This document shows, piece after piece, positions 37,901 through 46,929 of a stretch of 64,000 nucleotides of DNA. This DNA comes from Lytechinus variegatus (lineage: Eukaryota; Echinodermata; Echinoidea; Temnopleuroida; Toxopneustidae): positions 39,822,922 to 39,886,921 of the forward strand of contig NC_054743.1 of assembly GCF_018143015.1 (NCBI RefSeq), given 5' to 3'. The notes under the pieces are model-generated. The model made no database searches and was not told the DNA's origin. It saw only the letters and a list, made by a program, of their open reading frames with translations. Each line of letters opens with the position of its first letter. Within the stretch, counting starts at the first letter, position 1. A program made the translations under genes and the position numbers.

Positions 37901-40900
37901 ATTAACGAATTAGCATTTTCATTTGTAAAATTGTTTTGCTTAATGATGTTTTATATGATTACTTTAATCTTAAATCAATATTCCTGTTGCTTATTCTGAA
38001 ATCTACACATAACAAACATCGGTCTGAACTCCTTTTTATTTCGGGGGGGGGGGGGGGGAGGTATCCTATAGAATTTAAACTTTAGTCATATTTTGGTGAC
38101 ACATCATTAGAACCTCTTTTCAAAATGTGTAATATCTTCACATAAACATGAACAAATCCCGATCGTGCCGTTTGAACAGAAAGCAAACCTAGTGTTTCGT
38201 GGAAAAACGTAATATATCAGTGTCCCTCGAATTATTATCTCTCATTTGAATGATTTCAGGGATTAACTGGATAACTGGATCCGTATTGATGTTGATGAAA
38301 TTGCAGGATACAAGATTTTAATGCTTGCCTAATCATGCTGTTTTAACACGAAGTAAATGCCACGTTACTAGGAAACAGTTAACAGAACATTACCCCAAGT
38401 CATTACCTCTGTTTGAATTGATTTTAGAGATTAAATACAAAATAATCGGATTAAATTCATTATCATCTGATAATGAAGTATCGGTAAAATTTGCAGGATG
38501 CGGCAGGTGAACTCCCCCTTTATAGACCATTGAATTATAATGTTATAGTAGCCATCATCATAAAATTTATAAGGCACTTCATATACTGAGTTACTTTTAA
38601 GATCAATATCTCCTAAATATATATACTGCCTCAATAAACCCGCCAAATGAATACCAAATTGGTTATGAAGATTCAATGACACCATAAATATACTGTGGCT
38701 ATCACAGAGAACGGTTCAAAGAGTTAACGAGTCAATACGTTACTTTATATCCCTATTGTTGAATGAAGAATTTTATGAATTCTCCGTCCAATGGTAAGTT
38801 ATAATAATGATAATAGATCTGATAACATGGATAAAACTCTCTCGTTCAAGAGCAATTCAGAAATTAAGTTTATGGCTATCGTATGAGTTTTTCGAAGATT
38901 ACAGCAAGTGTCTAATATTTGTTTACAACAACGTGAACACCATTAACATGGACAATACTATATACAGAAGGGAAGTTAATGATAATTATAAAAAACATAT
39001 CTTCGTCATCATTAGACAGAATGTCCTCACAAATCTTGAATGTGTTTAACATGTATAAGCAGATTGAAATAATTGGGATGAATGGAGAGAGATAGAAAAA
39101 AAAGAAAGAGACAATTATCGATAGCCAATTTATTGAAAGAAAAAATAATGCCGATAACAATGCGAGCGCTTTGAAATGGGTAATATATTCTACATGTTTT
39201 TAATAATACATTGGTCGTTTTTAACTTTCGTCAATGGCGGTCAAAAACGACCCCCCTGTGGAAAATCTATAGGTACGCTACTGGTTACAAGCATTGTTGA
39301 TACCAGCGGACATGGCGTATGGAAGTCTTTCAAATAAAAGGAGGTAAAGTGTCGGAGCAGACACACATGTTTTTCGTTTTATGTGATAAAAGAATAATGC
39401 CAATAAAAACACGAGCACGTATACTTTATTCAAATTTATCCAAACACTCACATCCTCACCCTCATATCCCAACATGATAAGATAATGATTTTTGAATACG
39501 TAAGAACTCAACTCACGTCTGTAACAATAGAAGATTTGTATTGGCTTGTATCATACGACCATCCCTGATCACATGGGATAATCTGCGGTGGCGATTCGCT
39601 GCTGTAATTGGACGGATCCATCCCAGGCCAGAAACCAACTCCTGACACATTATATTTCTCACATTGTGCGTAGACGAGCTCTCCATCTGATGTGTAGTTA
39701 AATGGGATGCTGGCATTCTTCTTGGCAATCTGGCATTCTTCTACGGACAAACCTGAGCCCTCACAAACTGTTGAAGACCAATCGTCTGTCTGTCGAATAT
39801 GAATGTTAAAAAGAAATTAGGAGATGGAGAGGGAAGCAAGGATAAGTCTGAAGTTTAATGGAAAAATTGAATCTGCTAAACAAACTATTCGATGCACACA
39901 AAAGAGTAGAATAGGACCAGAACGACTACTGATTTATACACACACACACACCCCTCACACACACATTCATGTATTAAATACATATATTGTATATATAACA
40001 AAATGCAAGGTAAATAAAACAACAGTAAAATTTTTTTTAATCAAATTTTCATCAGGAAATGATGAATTTATCAAGTCAACAAGAATCTGCTGTGTTCTAC
40101 ATGCTTCCTAAAATACACAAGATGGTGAATCCTGGGCGTCCGATTGTGTACGATAAACTATCCCACCGAGCTCATCAGTGAATATCTAGACAGCATCTTC
40201 TATTGTAAAGGGTCTTCCGACCTACTTACGAGCTTCATCCGAGATGATCCGGGTTCCTGAGACAATCACTCTCCCAAAACATGAAGAGAAGTGTTTTTTT
40301 TTTTCACTTAAGATGTCCAGTCTCTCTCCACCATCATCCCCGGATCTATTCGTTTCTTTCTACGGAGTCATCTATCAGCTAACAGACGCAGTGTGTGGAG
40401 GAAAACAAATTCTCAAAGGTCCAGCATCTGGACTACTAACAGACCTGACGAGGACACTATAGTGCGCTTGACTGACCTCGTTCTCACACGATCAGCATTC
40501 AGCTTCAATGGTAAATACTTCAAACAGAAGGGCGTGAAGATGGGTACTGAGATGGGACCTTCTTATATTAGCCTGTTCATGGGATACACCGAAAGCAGGT
40601 TTTTGTCACGAACTACTGTTCCAAGTGCAAGGCGATTTACATCGGAGAGACGAAGAGGAGGCTTGCCGACAGAGTGACGGAACATCTTCGCTCCATCAGG
40701 ATTAGCCCATTGTCTGCCGCTTTGTTGGAAATGCTCGTGTTTCATTTATCCGTCCATGCAATAGGTATAAATCAAACATGTTTTCAAACAACTTTTTTTT
40801 TAATCGATGATGCGTCAATCATACTTTATGTACGACGTCTCGTATGAAAGATGAAAAAATGAATATTAAAGTTATTAACTGTGTTTTCCGAATACATAGC

Positions 40901-43229
40901 AGTACAATCCAGGAAACTCACTAAAATTTGTAATTTAATCGTGCAAATTAAAATTTGCTGGCACCACTTTCCATTGTTCTAACTCAGTCATGCATGTATT
41001 ATGACCGTTGAGATGAGCTTTAAATGAAAGAAGAAAAGCATATCTTTCCGTTTATACACATTTTACGAAGCAAATGTGTGATCATGATAGCAAAGAATTA
41101 CAATGAATTTCGGGGACGCACTATATACAGTGCGTCCCAGAAAAAACGAAACCGAAATTTAGCGATCCTTTATCATTACTTAATCATAAACAAAATAGAC
41201 GAATGACCTACCAATCTAAAGCTTAGAATCTCCTCTTTCATCTGATATTACTTAGATTATTTCTCATTCACGCATGAGTGAGCAAATACAATTTGAAGAA
41301 ACGATATAAAAAACTCATTTTCGGGGGGTATCTGGGTTTCAAAAAGAAAACCACATTTTTGAAAAGTTCAATAACTCCTCTTTTATTTGATACCTAAATT
41401 ACAGAAAATGGTCAAGAAATAACAAATTTCTGGTCATTTGAAATAAGGCTTGAATTTCAATAATTTCATAAAATGAAGAGGTTCTCCAGGCTGGCTTTCA
41501 AACTCACTCGACACTGTTTTGTTGACGATCAGCCATGCATTACATCTGTTGTTCACCATGCGAAAGCTTCTGTGGGAAACCGGTGAAAACAGTTTATCTC
41601 ATGAAATTATGGGGCGCGAGCAGGCCTCGAGAAATACAAGCCCTATTTCAAATCACCGGAACTTTTTTATTTCTTGACCATTTTCTGTAATTTAGGTATC
41701 AAATTAAAGAGCAGATATTGAACTGTTCAGAAATGAGGTTTTCTTTTTGAAACCCAGATACCCCCCGCCAAATGAGTTTTTTGGTGTCTTTTCTTCAGAT
41801 TGTTTTTGCTCACTCATGCGTGAATAAGAAATAACCTTAGTAATATCAGATGAAAGAAGAGATTCTAAGCTTTAAAATGGTAGGTCATTTGTCTATTCTA
41901 TTTATGATTAAGTTATGATAAATGATCGCTAAATCTCGGTTTCGTTTATTCTGGGACGCACTGTATATATATATATATATATATATATAATGTGTAAAGC
42001 TTAACATGTCCAACAGCTTTTTGGCAACTCTTTTTTTATTTAAATATTGTAAAGAAATGGATGAAGAGAACAATGATAGGCGTAGCTTAAATCAAGGTTC
42101 CCCAGAGCTATCTACTCTTTGGAAAAGTTGGTGATGCCGAAAAATGTCTCTGCCGGGAATCGAACCCGGGCCCCCACCTTTGAACGCCGGTGCCTTAACC
42201 ACTAGACCACAGAGACGGGTTAGTGGCTAGGGTGAGCCCGATCCGATTCACCGTCAGATAGACAGATTTTCGACACTATACCAATTGTATTTCCTTTTCA
42301 CACCGGCGTTCAAAGCTGGGGGCCGGGTTCGATTCCCGGACATTTTTCCGGCATCACCAATTTTTCTAAAGGGTAGATAGCTCTGGGGATCCTTGATTAA
42401 GCTACGCCTACCATTGTTCTCTTCATCCATTTCTTTACAATATATATATATATATATATACACTCTAAAAAACGAGAGCTAATTTAGCTCTTAAAGAGCG
42501 TGTATAGTGACTGCAATTCGGAGTGTTGAATTGTCTAGTTCAAATTTGAAAGAGAAAAATCAGCACTCCGAAGTGCGGTCACTATACACGCTCTTTAAGA
42601 GCTAAATTAGCTCTTCGTTTTTTAGAGTGTATATGTGTGTGTGTGTTAGTGTGTGTGAGGGTGAGTGTGTGTGTATGTATGAACAAACTAATGGATGAAA
42701 AATCAAAGAACCAACAAACTTTAAATCTAATTTTCAATAACGAAATTAGTTGGTTGAATAAAAGATAAACTTATAAAGTTGAAAAATCTATACTTTTTTA
42801 ACATTGCACAAGAAGTTTACAAATGCCTCCATCTGGCACATTGCGGACAAATAGATTTGATTTAAAATTTTCTGGATGTTATCCGTAGAATTAAAGCACA
42901 AATTGAAAAGGAATCATTTTGAAATTCCTGTGAATACCAAATGCTTGAAATCCGTCGAGATTCAAGTCGATAGTTGTATCTTCTTCTCGAAGGAGAAGAA
43001 GAAGAAAAACCCTTTCGTAAATTTAGCTTGGGACATTTCAGTTTTATTCCTATAGATCCCAAAGACTTACCTCGCACCAGTGATCAACGGTTGCTGCCAG
43101 GAAGACAGGTATCATCGACACATAGGACGAGAAGAAGACTATGGAACAAGTGATGGCAAACACCCTCCTCTGGTAAGGACCAAACTCACCAAGATCCTTG
43201 AGAAGATCATCAAGTTTAAATATACCCAT
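25883..43229 (-). CDS. Gene B: complete SLC22-family transporter, 11 exons, 569 aa
   Basis: This is a major facilitator of the SLC22 family, expected to be a 12-helix plasma-membrane transporter of organic ions or zwitterions. Eleven exons (159, 273, 104, 155, 169, 139, 92, 209, 109, 210 and 91 nt) join in frame at GT-AG junctions to 1710 nt, or 569 residues plus stop, a usual SLC22 length. Visible in order are: an N-terminal KLDDLL...GEFGPYQRR segment; a large loop (about residues 47-144) with cysteines and four N-glycosylation sequons; FDLVC (145-149); the MFS signature GSLADVIGR (about 174-182); LPESVRW at the start of exon 6; GNDYL-like GVNDYL in exon 8; GKFGISAAYA in exon 9; Arg482 in the presumed helix 11; LPETRG (520-525); and a charged cytosolic tail. 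The ENFG tail resembles Orct/OCTN-like members, but substrate is not established. Introns carry many transposons. The start was chosen by alignment with genes A and C. Confidence 0.93.
26120..26190. repeat. GATAATAAT microsatellite
   Basis: AT-rich trinucleotide repeat in the last intron of gene B. Nearby 26262-26290 (ATCGGAGTAAAATCGCATGA) is repeated inverted at 26355-26375. Confidence 0.7.
26455..26727 (-). mobile_element. tRNA-derived SINE with intact A and B boxes
   Basis: The minus strand reads a tRNA-like head with A box TGGCGCAGTGG (26702-26712) and B box GGTTCGAATCC (26658-26668), then a body with GAGTGCAGC/ATTACGCC blocks and a tail of ATT repeats near 26440-26460. It sits in the last intron of gene B, in the same orientation as the gene. 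Confidence 0.8.
26956..27165 (-). CDS. Gene B exon 10 (helices 11-12, LPETRG)
   Basis: 210 nt, acceptor taattcag, donor gtaagcg. It reads AAMGAFSTFSRIAGIISPL, with Arg482 at the position where OATs and OCTNs carry Arg and OCTs carry Asp. The last helix and LPETRGMKLPDTLEEGENFG follow. An in-frame stop just past the donor would end the protein here if the last intron were retained. Confidence 0.92.
27491..28930 (+). mobile_element. hAT-like non-autonomous element, 1440 bp, perfect 8-bp TSD
   Basis: The ends are TAGTGGCGTG and TACGCCACTG (complement CAGTGGCGTA), flanked by perfect ATGAGAAG copies at 27483-27490 and 28931-28938; an 8-bp duplication is the hAT mark. Inside are a G-run/CACGTG/C-run head (27508-27538), a purine tract, and from about 27990 a tandem array of roughly 110-bp units each centred on a palindrome such as GCTCGCGCTTCGCGCTCGC. 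There is no transposase frame. It lies in gene B intron 9. Confidence 0.85.
28085..28870 (+). repeat. About 110-bp palindrome array with three-unit higher order
   Basis: Palindrome cores lie at about 28090, 28187, 28305, 28419, 28526, 28642, 28750 and 28850. Units 28187 and 28526 share the variant GCGCTTGGCACTCGCATTAG. Cores 28090/28419, 28187/28526 and 28305/28642 are each 329-339 bp apart, so three unit types repeat as a block. Confidence 0.8.
29450..29548. repeat. Purine tract with poly-G, next to gene B exon 9 donor
   Basis: AGAG-rich DNA ending in a run of about 14 G just 11 bases from the exon. The pre-mRNA therefore has a C-run right after its 5' splice site. Confidence 0.85.
29559..29667 (-). 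CDS. Gene B exon 9 (GKFGISAAYA, helix 10)
   Basis: 109 nt, acceptor gtgtgtag, donor gtacga. MVGKFGISAAYAVIYLYSVE and LYPTSIR match the conserved SLC22 helix 10-11 segment. Directly after the donor, the transcribed strand side carries a long C/CT-rich run. Confidence 0.92.
30248..30299. repeat. TA microsatellite
   Basis: Alternating AT run with a few breaks in gene B intron 8. Confidence 0.85.
30718..30753. repeat. CAA trinucleotide run near exon 8 donor
   Basis: About eight CAA copies next to an A-rich stretch; GTT repeats on the transcribed strand, starting about 12 bases after the donor. Confidence 0.85.
30765..30973 (-). CDS. Gene B exon 8 (helices 7-9)
   Basis: 209 nt, acceptor gtttcag, donor gtaagtc. 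It reads MVNAVVYHGLSLNTSNLGVN, then DYLAFAVSGAVEIPAYF, the SLC22 helix 7-8 region. ELIGRPKSLCGLLLLSG follows. Intronic bases just after the donor contain a GTT/CAA trinucleotide run. Confidence 0.92.
31404..31495 (-). CDS. Gene B exon 7 (start of helix 7)
   Basis: 92 nt, acceptor aactag. It reads KSEDPGHQPSALDLFRTPKM and then RMRTINLTFT. The best donor is gttggt, which leaves TG and makes Trp with the first G of exon 8. A donor at gtatat 7 nt further on would break the frame into exon 8. This is the least certain junction of the gene. Confidence 0.82.
32234..32372 (-). CDS. Gene B exon 6 (LPESVRW, central cytosolic loop)
   Basis: 139 nt, acceptor gatttag, donor gtaagag, ending in phase 0. 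LPESVRWQISNGRYDQAEK is the SLC22 LPESPRW-type motif. It is followed by a basic stretch (KVLAKSNKK) typical of the large cytosolic loop between helices 6 and 7. Confidence 0.92.
33097..33265 (-). CDS. Gene B exon 5 (NEFAGTSRR, helices 5-6)
   Basis: 169 nt, acceptor ccaatgacag, donor gtaaga. The reading NEFAGTSRRNITGILFAVP corresponds to the SLC22 segment after helix 4, followed by FATGYVSLALVAYFLRHWRT. A 2.3-kb Harbinger-like element sits in the intron before this exon. Confidence 0.92.
33782..34297 (+). pseudogene. Truncated MADF-like Harbinger accessory protein
   Basis: The frame begins MSTRAKSRGKKK, has a Pro/Ser-rich stretch (PPPPQSPRSPSPPPE) and a basic segment, then FEWLAENELLTRRGSRMFKD and KKALWEEKATELE, which resembles the start of a MADF domain. 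After about 34135 the frame runs antisense through the transposase 3' end, so the C-terminal part of the domain is lost, probably by a deletion between the convergent genes. Confidence 0.65.
34186..35324 (-). pseudogene. Harbinger (HARBI1-like) transposase with one frameshift
   Basis: The first frame (35324 to about 34690) carries the N-terminal region, RHLASGSKYRDMQYGWRVP and the first catalytic Asp in IGAIDGKHV (residue 186). The second frame (about 34700 to 34186) carries YKVLWAAVSG, the second Asp in FIVGDEAFSL and the Glu in RRVVENTFGIMANRF. All three DDE residues are present, but a single-base shift near 34690 separates them, so this copy should not make an active enzyme. In the family this enzyme cuts and inserts the element, normally helped by the MADF/Myb-like partner. 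Confidence 0.88.
35694..35720. repeat. Perfect 13-bp hairpin
   Basis: AGGAGTTTTGGGC and its exact complement with a one-base loop, with weaker pairing beyond (TTTCCGCTCAC against GGAACGGAAA), in the right subterminal part of the Harbinger-like element. Confidence 0.85.
36000..36300 (+). mobile_element. SINE 3' portion
   Basis: CCGATGACCGGGGTAATAAT, CTGTACAGCGCTTAGACACG and AAGCGCTATATATGGACG form a SINE-type 3' domain related to the tail of the SINE at 14440. It ends in an A-run at 36292, 12 bases from gene B exon 4, so the element lies just inside the intron after the donor. Confidence 0.55.
36312..36466 (-). CDS. Gene B exon 4 (IGRWW, helices 3-4)
   Basis: 155 nt, acceptor aaattctag, donor gtaaggc. 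The split codon makes Val, then IGRWWSLMICLIIRLITGFA completes the GxxxDxxGR signature. FIQGCVAIPIYIIAFVL follows as the next helix. It leaves one base (G) of a codon that exon 5 completes as Ala. Confidence 0.9.
37147..37314. mobile_element. Foldback MITE, about 168 bp
   Basis: GACCTGGGGAGCGTTTCAT on the left is inverted at the right (ATGAAACACCCCCAGGTC). The inner arms GACTTGTCGGACG and GACAACTTGTCGGAGG also pair. Terminus words resemble the MITE at 12248. Confidence 0.75.
37492..37595 (-). CDS. Gene B exon 3 (FDLVC to GSLAD)
   Basis: 104 nt, entered after ctgcag at phase 0 and left at the donor gtgggt with two bases of a codon. It reads FDLVCGKEDL, then QSLYFGGYLLGSLVFGSLAD, which covers the end of the loop, helix 2 and the start of the MFS signature. 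No ATG-initiated reading frame marks this exon; it was found by reading the minus strand between exons 2 and 4. Confidence 0.9.
37600..39270. other. Gene B intron 2, no gene seen
   Basis: AT-rich. A poly-G run is at 38043-38058; 38430-38475 (ATTATCATCTGATAATGAAG) is locally self-complementary. Confidence 0.4.
39517..39789 (-). CDS. Gene B exon 2 (residues 54-144, large extracellular loop)
   Basis: The acceptor is cgacag and the donor gtgagt, phase 0 at both ends, 91 codons. The exon has conserved cysteines (VCEG, EECQ, AQCEK, IPCDQ) and sequons NAS, NYT, NVS and NYS. The motif KYNVSGVGFWPGMDPSNYS is shared with gene A and in altered form with gene C. The loop ends in SSIVTD, which runs into FDLVC of exon 3. 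Confidence 0.93.
40060..40740 (+). pseudogene. Penelope-like element fragment: RT plus GIY-YIG
   Basis: In order on plus: FYMLPKIHKMVNPGRPIVYD (about 40096-40155), after a frameshift TELISEYLDSIF and GSSDLLTSFIRDD, then PDEDTIVRLTDLVLTRSAF (from 40455) and MGTEMGPSYISLFMGYTE of the reverse transcriptase. It then jumps to YCSKCKAIYIGETKRRLADR (40614-40673), a GIY-YIG endonuclease start. About 200 or more residues between palm and endonuclease are missing and several frameshifts occur, so this copy is dead. It lies in gene B intron 1. Confidence 0.82.
41128..41963. mobile_element. Tc1/mariner-like foldback, 836 bp, TA flanks
   Basis: CAGTGCGTCCCAGAAAAAAC at 41128 is inverted to 41963 (CTGGGACGCACTG), with TA outside both ends. 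The arms pair along most of the element (CTAAAGCTTAGAATC with GATTCTAAGCTTT; GGTATCTGGGTTTCAAAAAG with CTTTTTGAAACCCAGATACC). No transposase. Right end borders a TA microsatellite. Confidence 0.85.
42049..42440. repeat. Inverted pair of SINE 3' ends, about 140-bp arms
   Basis: The left arm 42049-42190 and right arm 42296-42440 are inverted copies (ATGGATGAAGAGAACAATGA; CTCTGGGGATCCTTGATT-type text). Each runs from a TA/T-rich end through a tRNA-like B box. The right copy lacks part of the tRNA head. Confidence 0.85.
42146..42216 (-). mobile_element. tRNA-Glu-like SINE head
   Basis: 71 bp with a perfect 7-bp acceptor pairing (GTCTCTG/CAGAGAC), A box TGGTCTAGTGG (42199-42209), B box GGTTCGATTCC (42156-42166), possible anticodon TTC and a T5 run just past the 3' end. 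The anticodon stem pairs poorly and the SINE body follows, so I read it as a SINE head rather than a tRNA gene. Confidence 0.65.
42461..42629. mobile_element. Hairpin MITE, 169 bp, TA flanks
   Basis: CACTCTAAAAAACGAGAGCT is inverted to 42629 (GTTTTTTAGAGTG). The arms continue through AATTTAGCTCTTAAAGAGCG and TGTATAGTGAC. TA occurs on both sides; Tc1/mariner-type target. Confidence 0.92.
42632..42685. repeat. GT microsatellite
   Basis: Interrupted GT/GTGA repeat directly after the MITE. Confidence 0.8.
43071..43229 (-). CDS. Gene B exon 1 (residues 1-53)
   Basis: Starts with ATG at 43229 and ends in VDHWCE just before the donor gtaagtc, phase 0. It encodes the cytosolic N terminus, helix 1 (about residues 24-44) and the first cysteine of the large extracellular loop. 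Over 40 of its residues match gene A exon 1. Confidence 0.93.
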
Positions 43230-43259
43230 GATAGCTGAAAGAACTGTAGGTGAAGCTTA

Positions 43260-44860
43260 AGGAAGACACTCGACTGCACCCGTCAACAATTAATTTATGA
43301 TATTACCCCCTCGATGATAATGATGACAGTTCACAGATTTCTCGAGAGTGAGCCATAAACAAACTAATGACGGGGGTGGTTCAAATTTAAGAAGGAAACT
43401 ATAAAGCAGCCGTTGATCGCTTTAAGTGTTAAGTCGATATCCACCCTTCCTCCTTATATTACCTTTAGGTATATCAGGGATATGTCTCATGAAGCGTCTT
43501 GTCAGAGATTTTCACCGAATGTTTGTTCTTAGCCCATCAAATACAAGGGATTCAGTAGCTCGTTATATTTTGCAGTGAAAATCATATAAAATACACTCCT
43601 TGAAATTCTCACTGGTTCATATCCGAATCATTTCCTTTGCTTTCAAGTTCATGTTCAAGGGTCAAACATAATACCTGACAAGGTTCATATTGACAGATGT
43701 TCGGAAATGCATTGTCATAATTGTGACAGTTCGGCCACCCTTTTGGATATTTAAGCATTTTTAAGGGGGCCTGGAACCTAACTATTATACAACCGTAAAC
43801 CTTGTTCTGTAATATTTACACGATTAATATCGGCCACACCATTTTAGTTGACGACAAACGTCTGCGATGGGCCTGTATTTAGATTTGGGTCGTGATTTTT
43901 TGTCATGAAATTTAAGCCATATGAGAACTGCTCGCTCTATCGACTTACAACTACCTCACATTAGAACCTTGTGATGTGTACCCTGTCATTATATTTATTT
44001 AGCAAGAAAAGATCAACACTTTCTATTATGATTGAATGGACGAGAAGTCAACCGAAATCAACGGTAAAATTCACCTACAATATGCAATAAATTGTTAATA
44101 AAATTATACGATTTATGACATCATAAATTAATTATAGCCAATATAACATTATCATGCTTGAGGTAGTCCCGTGATCTTGATAAGTGGCTCGCGGGGCGGG
44201 GGATGTGGGATCATCTTCATGTATATCTTTGCACGCACCCATGACCATACTTTTCAATTAGACGCCTTTCTGCCACTTCGATTTTTCTGCATCTTAGTAA
44301 ATAATTTTGGGCACAAATTGCAAGATAAGAGAGGGAGAGAGGGGCGGAAAGAGAGAGGGGAAGAGAGGGAGAAGAACACAAAAGACCTTCATTTGGGAGT
44401 GATGGCCCCTTTTTTGTTACCCTTTCAATGTGTTTTCTGGAGATCAAACGCCCTTCATTTTTACCCATGATTATCGACATATATCAAAGGAAAAACATGC
44501 CTAAATGACGCACATTCTATGATAACATGACGCAGAGAGCATATCAAAATAAGGTTTCAATATTCATTTTATTCCAATTTTCATTTTTTAGTAAACATTA
44601 TTAAAATCAACAAAATTAACAGTATGACTATGAGATGGAAAAAACTGAATACAAAATAAAAATCAATGGTCTTATACCCTGCCAACTTGTCGTGAATAAT
44701 AGTCAATACAGAAATGCAAAAGGATTTCAGCCATATTTTCCCGATCGGCCGCTCGAACATGACTTTTGCTTGTTTCTTTAAAGGGGTAGTCCTAATAGTT
44801 ACTTCTTAGCTATATTCTTATTAATCAAAATGAATATAAAGTATCATAATCCTTCTTTAT
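43260..44860. other. Upstream of gene B; no gene seen
   Basis: Non-coding. A purine run (44322-44372) and AT-rich DNA are present; no promoter elements can be assigned with confidence. Confidence 0.35.
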
Positions 44861-44864
44861 TTAA

Positions 44865-45560
44865 TGCGGCGCGAAGCGCGAGCATTTTTAAATCTTTTTT
44901 AAATTTCGAGATTTAGACCTAGAAACGAGACTCTCTATTCATGTTTTGTAAATCATGAAAAGGATGAATAATTGAGGATCTCCTTACATAATGCGAGCGA
45001 TTTTTTTTTTCGTTTTCAACTGATCGAAAAGGTAGGTCCTATTTGTTGAGGACTGCTTGCACTTAGCCATGGAGACGTTTATATTTCAACAATTAAATAA
45101 TATGAGCGCGAAGCGCGAGCTGAAATTTTTGTATAAGGAATAAACAATTTTATTCAATATTTGTAATCGTGAACAGGATAGCTATATAACTAAACATATG
45201 ATGTGAGCGCGAAGCGCGAGCGGAAAAATTCGAGATTTAGACTTACACATGGGACATTCTATTTATGTTTTGTAAATCATGAAAAAGGTGAGTAATAGGG
45301 GATCTTCATACATTAGTAATGCGAGCACAAAGCGCGAGCAGATTCGCGCGAGTGATTTAGATTTAATCAAAGAATCTAGGCATTCTAAATACATCTTTTA
45401 TCATGAGCGTGAAGCGCGAGCTTCAAACATTTGATATCCCGATCTAAAAAGGGTAAATTTCAGCTCTATATTTCAAGCACTTTGTAGAAAAATTGTGAGG
45501 TGGATATGGATCGCACTTTATTAAGAGCTGACATTTTTCGTTTGTATTGCTTTGATTTTG
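44865..45560. repeat. Stretch with GCGCGAAGCGCGAGC palindromes
   Basis: Copies near 44867, 45104, 45203, 45320 and 45405, at spacings close to 100 or its double, in the orientation of the 13985-16720 stretch. A pyrimidine tract and a long G-run follow at 45715-45800, as at the ends of related elements. Confidence 0.65.
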
Positions 45561-46751
45561 ACATAGGATCGGGACATCCTTAGGACATTTCCTCACCTGA
45601 AAATGATGACTCTCTTTATTTTCCTCTTGCTAATTAGGCGTGAGATGAAACAAAAGGGACAATTTGATTATTAAATTGATATCGTATTAGTTAATGCATA
45701 ATGAGGGCGCTTCATCCTCTTCTTTTTTCTCCTCTCTTTTCCTTTTTTTTCTTTCTTTCCTTTTTTTGCTCGGGGGAATGGGGAGGGGGGGGGGGGGGAG
45801 GGCGGGCCCGGATCTGCTTATGGGTATTCATTAAAAAGTGATAATGACAAGTCTAATCTGTAGTTTAATATCTCTTAAAAATGAAACTGATTTGATGTTC
45901 CGGTTTTGAAATGATGGATGGAAGCCATTTTAAGTATTTCTAAACCATGTATACTTGCTGAAGTTTATTTCTAAATTCTTTATTATTACAAAGGTGATAA
46001 TTCTAAAATCGTCTACATTTTAATCAAAGGTATCATATCTGCGCATGTGCAGTGTGAAGGAAACGAAACTTCTCTATGTCTCTGTTGAAAGGTATTGTTT
46101 AACTTTATGAGCAGCCGATTTAAAAAAAATCTCAAACCAAGATGAAACATGTGTACAAGTGCATGTATAAGAACTAATAAACCCTGAACACATCCATTAT
46201 TGAGAATGAAAAGCTGAAACTACAAGGCAAACCCCGATTTTGTAAATAGGCGTCTTATAGACACCTTAATATAGGATTTCCTGTCCAATTTCATCAGAGT
46301 TGCAATTGAATTAATGAAAGGACGTTCAAATTCGAAATATTTTGTCCACCCTCTGCACACATAGTTCATTTTCATTCATTTAGTATTCAATTCCGTTATA
46401 TATCATTCCTTTGAATTTTGTAGAAATTCAATTTAGAGAGAAATTCGTTCAAATTAATGGCCCTAAGGTGACATTTAATTTCGCGACGACGAGCTGATCG
46501 TTTAATTTCGCCCAAAACACCATTTTCAATTTCATTTATCGGCACACATAACTGCACTTTAAACTTCCAAATTCAGATAACATGTTTCTGTATTCATTTT
46601 TTTTTCAAACTTTACCCTTTCTATTTTTTGCGGATCTTTTCAGTTAGAATCATTTTATTCCATTATGTTTGATAAAGACGTAATTCATGTATCACTGTCT
46701 TATAGGATATGGTTGTAGACGCTTATTCTTTTAGTGATTGATGAGTTGGAG

Positions 46752-46914
46752 CAGGGGCGGATCCAGGATTTCCCAAAAGGGGGCACAATTTCTGGAGGAA
46801 TATGACGAGCAAAAAAAGAAGGTTTTTAACCAAAGAATAAGGGTAATTGTACCTCTCAAGGGGGGGGGGGGGCACGAGTTGGCTGTGCCCCCCCCATCCC
46901 TTGATCCGCCACTG
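46752..46914. mobile_element. hAT-like MITE, 163 bp
   Basis: The ends CAGGGGCGGATCCAGGATT and CTTGATCCGCCACTG are inverted. The flanking octamers AGTTGGAG and AGTGGGTA agree at 5 of 8 positions only. Contains a G-run and C-run pair. Confidence 0.7.
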
Positions 46915-46929
46915 AGTGGGTAGATGACC

